Origin: Hemerocallis citrina
Taxonomy: Eukaryota; Streptophyta; Magnoliopsida; Asparagales; Asphodelaceae
Direction of reading: 5' to 3'
Length of the DNA stretch: 64,000 nt
Assembly: GCA_017893485.1 (NCBI GenBank)
Contig: CM030366.1
Location: 182,036,594 to 182,100,593, forward strand
Shown here: in pieces, positions 43,901 through 55,558 of the stretch
Numbering within the stretch: position 1 is the stretch's first letter
How the letters are laid out: each line of letters begins with the position of its first letter
Translations under genes and position numbers: made by a program
The notes under the pieces: model-generated
Database searches by the model: none
What the model saw: the letters and a program-made list of their open reading frames with translations, nothing else
Told to the model about the DNA's origin: nothing

Positions 43901-45105
43901 AAAATTGTTCCAAAACTCCAACCAAAAGCTCTTCCTTCTCCTAGCAAAGCCGAGCTCCTCTCTTTCTCTCTAGCCAAACCGCAAGCCTCTCTTTCTTTTC
44001 TCTCTTTTGTTTTCTTTTGATCTTCAGTGCATTGTTCATACAGTAAGAGGGATATTTATAGGGTTATTGGGTGAATGAAAAGACTCTCACTACCCACATA
44101 ATTACCCACTCTCACAACCCACTTCACAATCCTTTTCACAAACCACTTCTCTTCTTAAAGGCCGACCAACTCTTGGGTGCACAACACGTGCACGTGCACC
44201 CAATGTGCACATTTCTCAGTCTTTTAATTATTTGTTACTAGTAATCTGCACGTGCAATGCACGTTTTATGGGTTAGCACGTCTAATTTGCACTGGGGATA
44301 TGCACGTGCAATGCACAGATTCGATGGAGGGAGAGGAAGAGACGGTTTCGATTTTTGAGGGAACAAAATTTTATGAAGACTTTAAATATGAAGTGAAAAT
44401 TACAGAATTAACCTTATATATTTTTTTAGTTTTTTATGTATATGGGGGCATGATAGTAAAAAGCCACCAAAATGAAGGTTTGCTTAATAATAGTATAGAT
44501 TAGTCTATTTGTAGGTATTTTTTACATGACAAGTGTGTAGGATTTAAAGTATACATTTAAAATGTAGAATAAAATCATGGGTTTCTCTTTTTAATTAATT
44601 TTCTAGTGGGCTTTAAAATAGACTTTAGGCCTATGGATTTTAATTAAAAATTAAATAATACAATTGTGACAAATAAAATGAGAATAAAAATGTACATCAC
44701 TTTGGAAAATTTTAAGAACTAAAATACATAAAACTTTATGTGCAATGCAAGTGCAAAAATATAAAAATTAATTTGAGAGAACGAAAACAGTCAAAATACA
44801 AAATACGTAGAATATGTATAGTAACAATGTTACGGATATTTCACCTAACGGTAAAACAGACGTAATCAACACGCGCATTGAAAGCACATGCACTGTATGT
44901 AAAAATACAAGGATTAAAAATAAATATTTAAGTTGGCCCAAAATAGGATAAAATGAGTTTTGAGGAGACGAAAAATGTATAAATAGTTGAAATACAAAAA
45001 TACGTAGGAAAATACGTTACAGCTATTACTCATAACAGTACGAAATATATGTGCATAACACACGTGGATCAAAATTGTCATAACTCAATTTTGCGGGGTA
45101 TTACA
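40946..45105. mobile_element. Solo LTR, 4.16 kb, with perfect 5-bp target duplication
   Basis: Ends TGTAACGCCC (40946) and GGGGTATTACA (45105), flanked on both sides by GAAAC (40941-40945 and 45106-45110). No primer site, polypurine tract or pol lies between, so it is a recombined solo LTR. By analogy with the LARD family, whose LTR ends in GGGCGTGACA, the minus sense is more likely. It contains GAATCCACCGTC four times (about 41457, 42099, 42175, 42208), a nested foldback element at 41600-41773 and ACGTGC-rich motifs. Confidence 0.85.
41600..41773. mobile_element. Foldback MITE flanked by TA repeats
   Basis: The arms at 41601-41670 and 41690-41773 are inverted copies (ATGAGCAACTTG, ATTTAGTAAAT and GTGGCAT motifs in both). 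The element lies in (TA)n tracts at 41526-41550, 41589-41600 and 41772-41785. A partial extra arm copy at 41553-41588 suggests an earlier or aborted insertion. The superfamily is uncertain (TA target: Tc1/mariner or similar). Confidence 0.75.
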
Positions 45106-45110
45106 GAAAC

Positions 45111-45907
45111 TCCACAGTTAAAAATAATAAATTAGAACAACATTAAACTAGTTATCAGATCTCCCAGCCCACCTACGATCCACCATCTGAATCTCCTAAT
45201 CAGATCTGGATCTCTTAAACTAGTTATCCTCATTCAGTTATTTTCATATCTCCAAAACGAACATCTTTATTCATTAACCTATGAATTTCTCTTCAAACTC
45301 CCCTTAAGTCGTCATAAAGTTTAAATAGATCATTACTCCTTTATTTAGCAATGCAGGTAATTAATTATTTTAATAATAATTTTATCTTTTATATCTCTGA
45401 ATGCACTCACATATATATGTATACCAGTACGATGCACGTTCTAATTAATTATTTTTTTATATAGTAAATAATAAGACGTAATCTGGCCTCGAACCTGAGA
45501 CATCCCTTTACTCATCACATACTCCTTATAAATTATCTTTAGTGGCACAAACTTTTATTTTATATGAGTGAAATTCTTGTAAATAATTATGACGTAAATA
45601 AATTTGAATTTTGAGAGTATTATGGTAACTAACAACAGTTGAGTTAATAAATGGTTAATATAACTCCCACTTAAAAATGAATGGTTGAGATTAAATAATT
45701 GAATGTCTACAAATGACAACCCCAACTCTTCCATTATAATATTAGAGATTAGAGATATATTCCTCAAATGAACTGATGTTACCCCCTTTGTACTACATAC
45801 AACTCAAGGTGACGAACTACGATTCTATACTTGTACCGGTACAACGAACCCAAACGTTGCAAAACATAGTAACATTGGTTGCCACTCATCTCCAATGACG
45901 GATCAGA
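45111..45907. other. Spacer, no gene
   Basis: AT-rich. It contains one GTACGATGCACGTTC motif (45427-45441) also seen inside the solo LTR. Nothing else recognised. Confidence 0.4.
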
Positions 45908-47760
45908 TTTTTTTTTTTTGATCAAAAGATGGTCTACGCCATCGTTTCATTAATGAATAATTAAGGAAGCAAAGTAGGACATACATAATAGGATACATAT
46001 AAGCGACTACAATAGATGGTCTAAAATAAAAGCTAATACATCAACGATACTAATCCATCCATGACATCTCCAACTCTGAGATTCCGATGGAAGCCAAAAG
46101 TAACTGCTACACTGATTCGGTGAATCCCCTCAAAATGCTAACCACCACCCCAACAAGCTCGACTCTGCTGGAAGTAGCGCTCCATGTTCACTTCTTCTAC
46201 TCTCCTTCAGCACACCTGATTCTCTTTCTAGCCTCCAAAGCCCCTGCCCAATCATGGATTAACATAAATATTTTGTTCATAGAGTGAGAAAATCTGTACG
46301 TGATATTGCGGAAAACAAAATCATTTCTTTGAAGCCATAAAGACCAAATTAAAGCAGCTATAGCTAAATCCCAAGCCATTCTATCCTCTAATTTAATGTG
46401 TGCATCTCTATATGACCCCCAGATTTCTGTTGTTGATATAGAAACCCGATTACACCCAAACCCTCTACTGACAACCTCCCAGGACAACCTAGCTCTAGGA
46501 CAATGGAAAAGGATGTGGTTTACGTCTTCTTCTGCCTCCGAGCACCTTCCGCAAATCGTATCTATTTGCAAGCCTCTCTTTTTAAGATTAGTTTTTGACA
46601 GAATCGCATTTTTATTGGCTAGCCAACAAAACACTTTGACCCTGAACGGTGCTTTGGTTCCCCAAATGACCGCTTGAACCTGGCATCTAATCCCTCCGTC
46701 GTTGATCCATTGATACATTGACGAAACCGTGAAAAGTTTAGAATTGTCTCTGTCCCACCACCTCTCATCTTCTGTTGAATTGCCCCTTCCTTCTGTCTGT
46801 AGAATAAGCGCGTTTAAGGCCTCGAATTGTCTCAAGCATTCTTGGGTAACGTTCTGGTGTACCATAAAGTTGAGTTTACCCCTCTTTCGCACATCTGCCA
46901 CTGTAAGATCTAAATTTATAGTTGCTTCAGCCGCTAAAGGGAATTGATTTTGGAGAGAGGTTGTTCCGCACCATCTGTCTTTCCAGAACCTGGTTTGCCT
47001 TCCATTACCCACTTTGCATCTAGTGTTGGAGTGAAATAATAATCCTTGCTTAGATATGCCTTTCCACATTACTGAGACTTTGGCCGCCGGGCTTTTACCT
47101 CCGAACCGGACTTTGCGTCTCTTCCGGAATTTTGTAAACGAGTGGTTCCACCACCCTCCGTGGTTATTAGCGATCTTCCACCACCACTTGCTTAGTAACG
47201 CTCTGTTCATGTCCTGTAGACTCATAATCCCCAAGCCCCCAAATTCTCTTCTCTTACACACTCTGCCCCAGTTAACGAGACTGAATCCATTGTTCCCCTC
47301 GTCTGTTCCTTTCCATAAAAATCTCCGCCTAAGTTTATCAATTCTGTTGATAACCCACTTCGGCAGCTCAAAGATTGACATGAGGTAAAGCGGGATCGAA
47401 CTGATGACCGAATTAAGTAGGATGATCCTCCCTCCGAGTGAGAGGTACCGACTCTGCCATCCGGAGAGCTTTTTATGAATCTTATCGATCAAAGGTACCC
47501 AATCCTCCCTCAAAAGAGCGCCTGGTCTAATCGGAGTGCCTAGGTATTTAATGGGATAGGACCCAACCTTGCACTGAAAGATCTCCGAAATATCCTTGAT
47601 CAGATTGCAAGGTAGTTCAAACAGTGGTATAATGCTAGTTTTAGTCAAGTTGACTTTGAGGCCCGACCACCCTTGGAAGCAGGCCAACACCGCTTTCATG
47701 GCCACTGCTTCATCCACCGATGCTTTACCGAACAGCATTGTATCGTCTGCATATTGCTAC
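45908..47760 (-). mobile_element. LINE C, 5'-truncated L1-type element
   Basis: The T-run at 45908-45919 is the A tail in minus sense. A single long open frame (47738-46197) covers the C-terminal third of ORF2, and the element breaks off just upstream of its RT catalytic QYADD (47750-47736). It is a typical 5'-truncated insertion from incomplete target-primed reverse transcription, and the best preserved LINE in the window. I could not confirm a target duplication. Confidence 0.85.
46197..47738 (-). pseudogene. LINE C ORF2 C-terminal part (RT thumb and zf-RVT), truncated
   Basis: 513 open codons. The YADD catalytic motif is just upstream of the first Met. Then follow YPIKYLGTPIRPG (residues 64-76), GGRIILLNSVI, WVINRIDKLRRRFLWKG, WGRVCKRREFGGLGI, a polymerase-linker region, and CGRC...HILFHC with the Trp-rich WSLWLQRNDF end. 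All belong to plant L1 ORF2. The absence of any stop across 1.5 kb suggests a fairly recent insertion, but the protein lacks the endonuclease and the RT fingers. Confidence 0.85.
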
Positions 47761-48137
47761 TCTATAAATGGACTTAGACGTTGGCGGAGTAATTTATGCT
47801 TTATGTGTGATTACTTGAAATGTAACAAATTAATTCCAAGAATAAACTGTATATATGTCACATAAATAGTTTAAAAGATTTTAGTTGAATGTTCAGATTA
47901 AACTACTGATATTGAGAATCATCTTGCAACACGAAACTGAGCGTGCTGTTGAATCACCTTATCAATTTGGAAGGCAGACACGGTTAGGGTCACGATCTGT
48001 GCAGCAAAAATTCTCTTACGTTCCGTGTAGAGAGTCTGAGTGGTAAGAATGGAAAGAATTAGGTTGTTACAGGATACCTTGTTCTCGGGAATTCTCTCCT
48101 TTGTTTATAGGAAGGGTAGGGTTCATCGGTCCCTAGA
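47761..48137. other. Spacer before the nested insertion cluster
   Basis: No ORF or element end recognised between LINE C and the hAT-type element. Confidence 0.4.
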
Positions 48138-48291
48138 ATTGGCGATACGGCTGTAAATCGGATCGGACGGGACCAGACAGCCATATGTTCAAGTTCGGAC
48201 CGAAATTCTACTCGGACAGGCTTATGTCCAGCTCGGTCCAGGTCAGACAAAAGTTTTATAGTTCGGGTTCAGGTCGTTATAAAAGCAAAAG

Positions 48292-49513
48292 TGATGTAAA
48301 ACCAACCCTAAAATAGAGAATTTCCAAAAATTTTAATGGGTTATGCGGATCTAAGTTGGAATTTTTTTAACAGTTAACAGGTTTGATGGGTTTTCAAGAA
48401 TTGAATCAAATGTAACAGTCTCAATTAATAATTCAACCTTATAATCAATAAGTAAATCCCTACATGTTTTAGCAAGTAATAAGTTCAATACTGATTTGTA
48501 CTCTACTCTAGCATGTGGATCACTCGATCTCAGTTATTTTGTGGACGACAGGCAAATTAGATAATATACTAGATAATAGGGCAGTAAAACACAAATATTT
48601 AATAAGGGAACGAGTTTACCGAGTGCGAAGAAAACAACGTAGATCTCTGCTAGAACACAGCAATGGCAGACAGTAACTCCACGAGTAAGTTCACAATGGC
48701 CGGCGGCGTCACTGGTCGACGTCGACGACAGCAAGGGGCGGCGCTGGCGACGGTGGCGACGTCGTCGAGAGGTGGGGCGAACGGGACGCACAGGAAGAGA
48801 GAGGGCAGTCGAGGCTGTTGGGGATCTGTGGAGATTAGGGTTTGGGTAAATGGGTTGCAGACGGATCGGGGTAGGTTTGGGGTGAGGATTGTGGTCGGGA
48901 GAAGACGGGAGAACACGGATGGATGGAGGGGGCGTGGTGGCGATGGATCGACAGCGAAGGTGTGCGGGATGGAGGAACTGGGGGACGATGGGTTTGGGTT
49001 CTTGGGGTCGGGAGTTGAGCAGGGTTTCGGGAAAAGAAGAAGGAAGGGAGAAGAAGAAGGGGAAGTGGCTGTAGACGAGGGGAATTAGTTTAGGATGTTG
49101 GGATTAGGGTTTGTATTAGGGATTTGTATTTGGAGATTTTAATTTTGGGTAGATTTTAGAGTTTATCACAAACCCTAAATTTTGATTAGGATTTATCACA
49201 AACCCTAATGTAGATCTCAGTTGTATCACACAAAAGAGAATGGGGAAGAGCAAAACTCAACACAGATTTTTTTAATCAATAATGGTATATCTTCTCATTC
49301 ATCTCAGGCCTTTAAATAGGCTCAAATACATCTTGAAACACATCTCCAAAATATTCTCAAAATCTAAAAATACAAAAAGATTACATATGGCTATAATTGC
49401 CAAAAATAAAAATGGTAATAAAATAAAAATCCTAAACTAAATAATGCAGCTGATGACGACGACGCCTGCGCTGATAGAAATGCCCAAATCGTCTAGAACC
49501 GATGTCCTCATCA
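48292..49513 (-). repeat. 3' LTR of the gypsy element
   Basis: 1,222 bp. It includes a GC-rich island (48660-49090) and the last 27 codons of pol (49513-49432). It holds the uninterrupted version of the site hit by the younger element: the sequence around 49027-49035 is the empty site for the insertion at 55174-58748. Confidence 0.9.
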
Positions 49514-52500
49514 TTCTCCCCAGGTGGGAGAGGGCTCGACCCAGTCGAGTCAAAACCAGTCCTCCTGTCATAGTGCTCCAAGAGGTCTGGATCCAAGCGC
49601 TGGAGCTCTCCACGATCTATCCAAGTGTTCTCCGACTCCGGCTTGTTTTTCCAACTTACCAAATATCTATGAATACCACCATCTCTAGTAGAGATTATCT
49701 GATCATCTAAAATATTATCCAACTCTTCTGTCAATAGGTAAGTAGTATCTGGTAGCGGGGGTAATGGGGGAATCTCACCATTAGGCTGCAGGGTAGGCTT
49801 ATCTATAAGAGGATTTCTAGGGTTAAATTCTAGGCCTTCATAGGGTACTAGATCCTCAATATTGAAAGTTTTACTGATGCCAAAGCCTTCGGGAAGGTCA
49901 ACAACATAGGCATTATCATTGATTTTATGGAGAATTTTAAATGGACCTGCAGCACGTGCATTCAATTTCTTAACAGATCCCGCTGGGAACCGTTCCGGAC
50001 GAATCCGAACCATCACTTCGTCACCCACATTAAAAGTTTTAAACTTCCTTCTAATATCAGCTCTTAACTTGTAGTTAAAATTATTTTCATTAATTTTCTT
50101 GGAAATTTCTCTATGTAAGTCATGAATGCGGGATGCAAATGCAAATACAGACTCGGAGACTCGGTGATGTTCTAACATGGGGGCAAGATCTATAGGCTGC
50201 CTAGGACGATAACCGTGTACAACTTCGTGTAGACTCATGCCAGTGGTTCTATTCCTAGATGTGTTATAAGCAAATTCAGCAACCGTTAATTTTAAATCCC
50301 ATGTTCCCAAGTTCTCTCCCACAAGAGTACGTAAGAGATTGCCAAGACTCCGATTGACAACCTCAGTCTGCCCATCTGTCTGTGGGTGGAACGCAGACGA
50401 AAACTTTAATTTTGTACCTAACTTGTGCCATAGGGTCTTCCAAAAATAACTCGTGAATTTCACATCCCTATCAGACACAATGGTTTTTGGCAACCCATGT
50501 AGCTTCACAATATTATCAAAGAAGATCTGAGCCAGGCGGGATGCATCAAAAGTTTTCGAGCACGGGAGGAAGTGGGCCATTTTAGAAAAACGGTCCACGA
50601 CGACAAGAATGGAGTCGTGTTTCTTTTGTGTTTTCGGTAAGCCTAACACGAAATCCACACTCACGTCTTCCCAAGGGCGGCTGGGAACAGGTAAAGGAGT
50701 ATACAGGCCTGTGTTCTGTTTTTGTTGCTTGGCAAGTTGATAGGTATGACATCTGTTAACAAGTCTCACAACGTCTCTCTTTAGCTTCGGCCAGTAAAAC
50801 CTATGTTCCACAGCATCAATGGTCTTGCTATGCCCAAAATGTCCAGCAAGGCCACCAGCGTGCAATTCCCAAACAAGATACTCTCGTAAAGATGTACTAG
50901 GAATGCACAGTTTGGAGCGATAGAAAAGATAACCATCTTTCAAAAAATAATCATCTATCACTCGAGTTATGCCATCCTTCAAAGAAGTGTAGATCTCGTG
51001 AAAATCTGGGCAGGAGGCATACTCATCTCTTAATCTCTCAAAACCAATAATTTCGGTGCGCAGTGCAGATAAGATAATGTGACAACGACTTAGCGCATCC
51101 GCAGCCTTATTATCAATCCCTTTTGTATGCCTAATGGTATATGAATATTCTTGTAGGAACTCTACCCATCTAGCATGTCTCGGATTCAACTTTTGTTGAG
51201 AATTAAGGAATCTTAAGGCCTCATGGTTTGAGAAGATAACGAATTCTTGCGGCAGAAGATAATGTTGCCAATAGCGAAGTGAGTGAATGACCGCATAGAA
51301 CTCCTTGTCATAGGTGGAGTATTTTTGTCTTGCTTCGTTCAGCTTTTCACTGAAATAAGCAACAGGATGACTCTCTTGACTGAGGACTCCACCTATACCA
51401 ATACCAGAAGCATCACATGTTACTTCGAAGACTTTAGTGAAGTCAGGCAACCTCATGACAGGTGTCTGAGTCATTCTCTTCTTGATCTCTTCGAAGGCTT
51501 TCGTGGCTTCTTTCGACCAGACAAACTCACCTTTCTTCAAACAGTCGGTTATCGGAGCCATGATTGTGCTAAATCCTTGCACAAACCGACGATAAAACGT
51601 GGCAAGGCCATGGAAACTCCGCACATCACGAATATTGCGGGGCTCAGGCCACTCTGTAATAGCTCGTATCTTTTCTGGGTCAGCAGATACTCCTCTGGTA
51701 GACACAATAAATCCCAGAAAGATAGTCTGATCGGAGAGGAAGGTACATTTGGTAGGATTAGCATAAAGCTGTTCCTTCCTCAAAACACCGCAGACCTGTC
51801 TCAAATGGTCAAGATGTTGCCCAACGGATCGGCTGTAAATGAGAATATCATCAAAGTACACCACAAGGAACTTGCCCATAAAGGGACGGAGTACTTGCGT
51901 CATGATTCTCATAAACGTGCTCGGGGCATTTGTCATTCCAAATGGCATGACCATCCATTCGTACAGGCCATCCTTCGTCTTGAAGGCGGTCTTCCACTCA
52001 TCACCAGGACGAACACGTATTTGGTGGTAGCCACTTTTAAGATCAATCTTGGAGAAGATTGTGGCTCCAGACATCATGTCCAACATGTCATCCAAACGAG
52101 GAATGGGAAAACGGTATTTTACGGTGATCTTGTTTATGGCACGGCTGTCCACACACATATGCCAGGTTCCATCTTTTTTTGGCGTCAATAGAGCAGGAAC
52201 AGCGCAAGGGCTTAAGCTTTCTCTGATGAAGCCCTTTGCCAATAACTCATCAACTTGCCTTTTCAGCTCAGCATGCTCTGTCGGATTCATCCGATAATGT
52301 GGCAAGTTAGGAAGACTCGCTCCCGGGACCATATCAATAGCGTGTTGGATGTCACACAATGGGGGCAACTGGTTGGGGAGGTCAGCAGGAAACACATCTG
52401 CAAATTCCTGTAGGACAGGAGTAACTTGGGGCGGGATGAGTGACTTAGGATCTTTAGGGACTTCTCTCGCTGTGAGTAAAAGAATGGTAGCCCCTTTTTC

Positions 52501-52767
52501 AATTTCTTTTGTAAGTTCCTTTTCACCCATATACGTTACCTCCTTGCCCTTTCTCGAGGGAGCCGGTGTTGTTTCAGCTGGACTAGTTCGTGGTCTCACG
52601 GGTATGAGCTTTATTTTTAGTCCATCGTGCTGGAACACACATTGGTTGGAGCGACCATATATGGTCACATCGTGATCGTATAACCAAGATCTCCCTAAAA
52701 TGACTTGACCCACATCCATTTTGAGCACATCACACCAAATTTCCTCTTTGTAAGCTTTGAAGTCCAC
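49432..52767 (-). pseudogene. gypsy pol: protease tail, RT, RNase H, integrase, chromodomain-like end
   Basis: 1,111 open codons. Protease C-terminal strands (GQVILGRSWL) come first, then RT with the FSKIDLKSGYHQI block and catalytic YFDD (51847-51858), and RNase H (TCDASGIGIGGVL, DKEFYAVIHSLRYW, KAADALSR). Integrase follows with an H-x3-H zinc motif (the first of its two Cys is Arg-Cys-His-Thr-Tyr-Gln, the second position changed) and the D...D...E core (SVDFVLGLP, SDRDVKF, TDGQTEVVNRSLGN), a GPF-type linker, and a C-terminal segment with SWKNKPESENTW resembling a chromodomain. The frame is open but the upstream protease region has a stop at 52792-52794, and the ORF starts at a non-native Met. 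Its last 27 codons lie within the 3' LTR. Confidence 0.9.
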
Positions 52768-52984
52768 AGGGACTAAGCATCGATATGTTACTTAGAGTGC
52801 TGTTGCATCAATCCATGATACTTTGTATGGACAGGGATGGGGTTCAGCCTTAAGTCCGGTCTTCGCTAAGACCGCAGAAGAGACAGCGTTGATGCAGCTC
52901 CCACTGTCAACAATCACCTTAAAGTTTTTTGCCACCTATAGTCGTAAAGGTGTGGAATATAGCAGTGCGCTTCCAATCATCTTC
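52768..52984 (-). pseudogene. gypsy protease region between gag and pol, broken
   Basis: Minus-strand translation shows the aspartic-protease motif IVDSGSCINAVSS (about 52915-52880), so the active site is recognisable. Stop codons around 52935 and 52792 separate it from gag and from the rest of pol. Confidence 0.75.
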
Positions 52985-54220
52985 TTATTTTGGTTGGGAC
53001 AAAGCACATCTAACTACATTCAAGTGAGGTGATTGGATAGACCGAATACAGTGGAGATACTGGTCATCCTCTTCTTCACCGAAGTCATCGCCTTCAATAG
53101 GCTCATAAGAAAACTCATTGTCTGAGCCGTCAGCAATGACAGCGGTACCCTCAACTATATTGATCCTACTAGGACTGGGACAGTTGCTAGCAACATGACC
53201 ATATCCCTTACATTTATAGCATTTAGTGAGAGGGACAATCTTACTGTAATCTCTTTCGGTGTTCTTACCCTTATGTTCATCTCTATGTGAATTGAAATTT
53301 GAATTAGGTTTCCTGGGGTAAGATTTGCTGGGGTGCTGAGAGGGAGGCTTAGGTCTAGGTGGGTCAGTAGAGGTCATTCTAGAGGAATGATCTCTCGAGT
53401 CGCTAGACCTAGAATGAGAACTAGCTTTAAGGGAATCCATATCGAGGACTAGGGCGTAGGCTGCCGCTATGGAGTCCACATTTCTATAGATTAGCTCGTT
53501 CCTAAGGTCAGCTCGTAGTCCAGCTCTGAACCTAGAGAGAGTTTGTTCTTCACTCTCTTTACCTAACGCATTGCACCGAATAAGGAAGTCATCGAATTTA
53601 TCAACATATTCTTGTGTGGATTTACTTCCTTGATACAGTAGGTTCCACGAATCTAGTAATCGGGTGTGGAACGATAACGGTACATATCTCTTAGTGAGCT
53701 TCTCTTTCATGGCCTCCCAAGTGGCTATGGGTGCCAGGCCTCGGCCTCTGCGGGCATGTTCAAGATTGGTCCAATATTGTTGAGCTTTACCCGTTAATTT
53801 CATAGTGGAAAATCTAACTTTAAGGGCTTCGCTCATGTCGAACCACACAAAGTAGTGGTCCATGGCACGGATCCAATCGAGGTAAGCTTGGGATTCCATG
53901 TGGCCTTCAAACTGGGGAACGTCAGCCTTAACGTTCTTTTTATATTGTTCGTCAGGGTCACGTTCTTGACGTCGATCGTCATGAACATTCCCTTGAGGGA
54001 TCTGATGATGGGCATGAAGCTCAGGGACAATGGTTTGATTTAGCTCCACTTTCTCAAGCCTCTGATTGATATTGGCAAGAGTTGCTTGGATGGCAGCTAG
54101 AGTAGCGGAGATATCAGGGTTGTCCATTTCAGGTCTGGAAAGTCTAGGGTTCCTAATTGGGTGATTGGGAAGGGATAGGAAAGGCTCTTCAGGATCTGTG
54201 ATGGTGCTGCGAAGACGCAT
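52985..54220 (-). CDS. gypsy gag protein
   Basis: 411 open codons from ATG 54220. There is a short coiled-coil near residues 35-60, a retrotransposon gag domain (about 90-230; AYLDWIRAMDHYF, ATWEAMKEKLTKRYVP, YVDKFDDFLIRCN), a Ser/Pro/Arg-rich linker, a zinc knuckle CYKCKGYGHVASNC (about residues 333-346) with all four ligands, and an acidic tail. It forms the virus-like particle that packages element RNA. The domain order and length are typical. The ATG lies about 185 bases past the primer site. Confidence 0.85.
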   Translation of the reverse strand: MRLRSTITDPEEPFLSLPNHPIRNPRLSRPEMDNPDISATLAAIQATLANINQRLEKVELNQTIVPELHAHHQIPQGNVHDDRRQERDPDEQYKKNVKADVPQFEGHMESQAYLDWIRAMDHYFVWFDMSEALKVRFSTMKLTGKAQQYWTNLEHARRGRGLAPIATWEAMKEKLTKRYVPLSFHTRLLDSWNLLYQGSKSTQEYVDKFDDFLIRCNALGKESEEQTLSRFRAGLRADLRNELIYRNVDSIAAAYALVLDMDSLKASSHSRSSDSRDHSSRMTSTDPPRPKPPSQHPSKSYPRKPNSNFNSHRDEHKGKNTERDYSKIVPLTKCYKCKGYGHVASNCPSPSRINIVEGTAVIADGSDNEFSYEPIEGDDFGEEEDDQYLHCIRSIQSPHLNVVRCALSQPK

Positions 54221-54403
54221 TCACCAAAAGTGAAACTATGGGATGTGTGTCCTAATTTTTTTTATTTTTTTTTTATTAAATGATTCTGAAATAAACTAAA
54301 ACAAAATAAAATAAAAAAATAAAATAAAATAAAAGACTACACGATACTAAATGAATGCAAAATTGATGCCTACGATGTAAGAACTAGGATTTTAAGAACC
54401 TTC

Positions 54404-54415
54404 GCTCTGATACCA
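54404..54415 (-). other. Primer binding site of the gypsy element, initiator tRNA-Met
   Basis: Minus strand TGGTATCAGAGC, three bases from the 5' LTR end at 54419. Confidence 0.9.
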
Positions 54416-55173
54416 AAATGATGTAAAACCAACCCTAAAATAGAGAATTTCCAAGAATTTTAATGGGTTGATTTTACCAACATGAAAGTGCGGATCTAAG
54501 TTGGAAATTTTTTAACAGTTAACAGGTTTGATGGGTTTTCAAGAATTGAATCAAATGTAACAGTCCCAATTAATAATTCAACCTTATAATCAATAAGTAA
54601 ATCCCTACGTGTTTTAGCAAGTAATAAGTTCAATACTGATTCGTACTCTACTCTAGCATGTGGATCACTCGATCTCAGTTATTTTGTGGACGACAGGCAA
54701 ATTAGATAATATACTAGATAATAGGGCAGTAAAACACAAATATTTAATAAGGGAACGAGTTTACCGAATGCGAAGAAAACAACGTAGATCTCTGCTAGAA
54801 CACAGCAATGGCAGACAGTAACTCCACGAGTAAGTTCACAATGGCCGGCGGCGTCACTGGTCGACGTCGACGACAGCAAGGGGCGGCGCTGGCGACGGTG
54901 GCGACGTCGTCGAGAGGTGGGGCGAACGGGGCACACAGGAAGAGAGAGGGCAGTTGAGGCTGTTGGGGATCTGTGGAGATTAGGGTTTGGGTAGATGGGT
55001 TGCGAACGGATCGGGGTAGGTTTGGGGTGAGGATTGTGGTCGGGAGAAGATGGGAGAACACGGATGGATGGAGGGGGCGTGGTGGCGATGGATCGACAAC
55101 GAAGGTGTGCGGGATGGAGGAACTGGGGGACGATGGGCTTGGGTTCTTGGGGTCGGGAGTTGAGCAGGGTTTC

Positions 55174-55558
55174 TGTCAGGGATGCCGGCTGTAGCCCTTC
55201 CATCACCGGAAGTGAAGCTTATGATCAGCATCGTCATCAATGGTTGCCATGGGTTCAGCTGTAGAGTAGCTGTGGTTGTATTGGTGTCTGAGTCTGTAGT
55301 GTGTGTTTGTTGTTTGTTTTTACGTGCATTGTGCACTTAATTGAATAGGTAGTAATAGTGTGCTTTGCACGTGTCTTGTAATTGGGTTGTCCTATAAATC
55401 CCAACCTGTAATATGTTTTTGGGGAATCAATGAAAAATCAATCTAGTTCTTCCCCAATCTCTAATTTCTTCCCCAAATCATCTTCTTCTCAACCCTAGTT
55501 CTTCCAACCTTCCCTCTAATGGCTACTTTCAGCACCGTCAGGAAGCTAATCCCTGATA
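55174..55558 (+). repeat. 5' LTR of the gene-capturing element
   Basis: 385 bp with TATAAAT at about 55393-55399 and a downstream AATCAATGAAAAATCAATC stretch. The ORF start codon at 55519 lies inside the LTR. Confidence 0.9.

Noticed and set aside
48534..49090. Open frames of 85-141 codons, repeated at 54679-55206
   Set aside because: They are duplicated because they lie in both LTRs of the gypsy element. No motif, and no start context suggesting a gene.
51283..52191. 302-codon plus-strand open frame
   Set aside because: It is antisense to the RT and RNase H of gypsy pol; a shadow of a well-supported gene.
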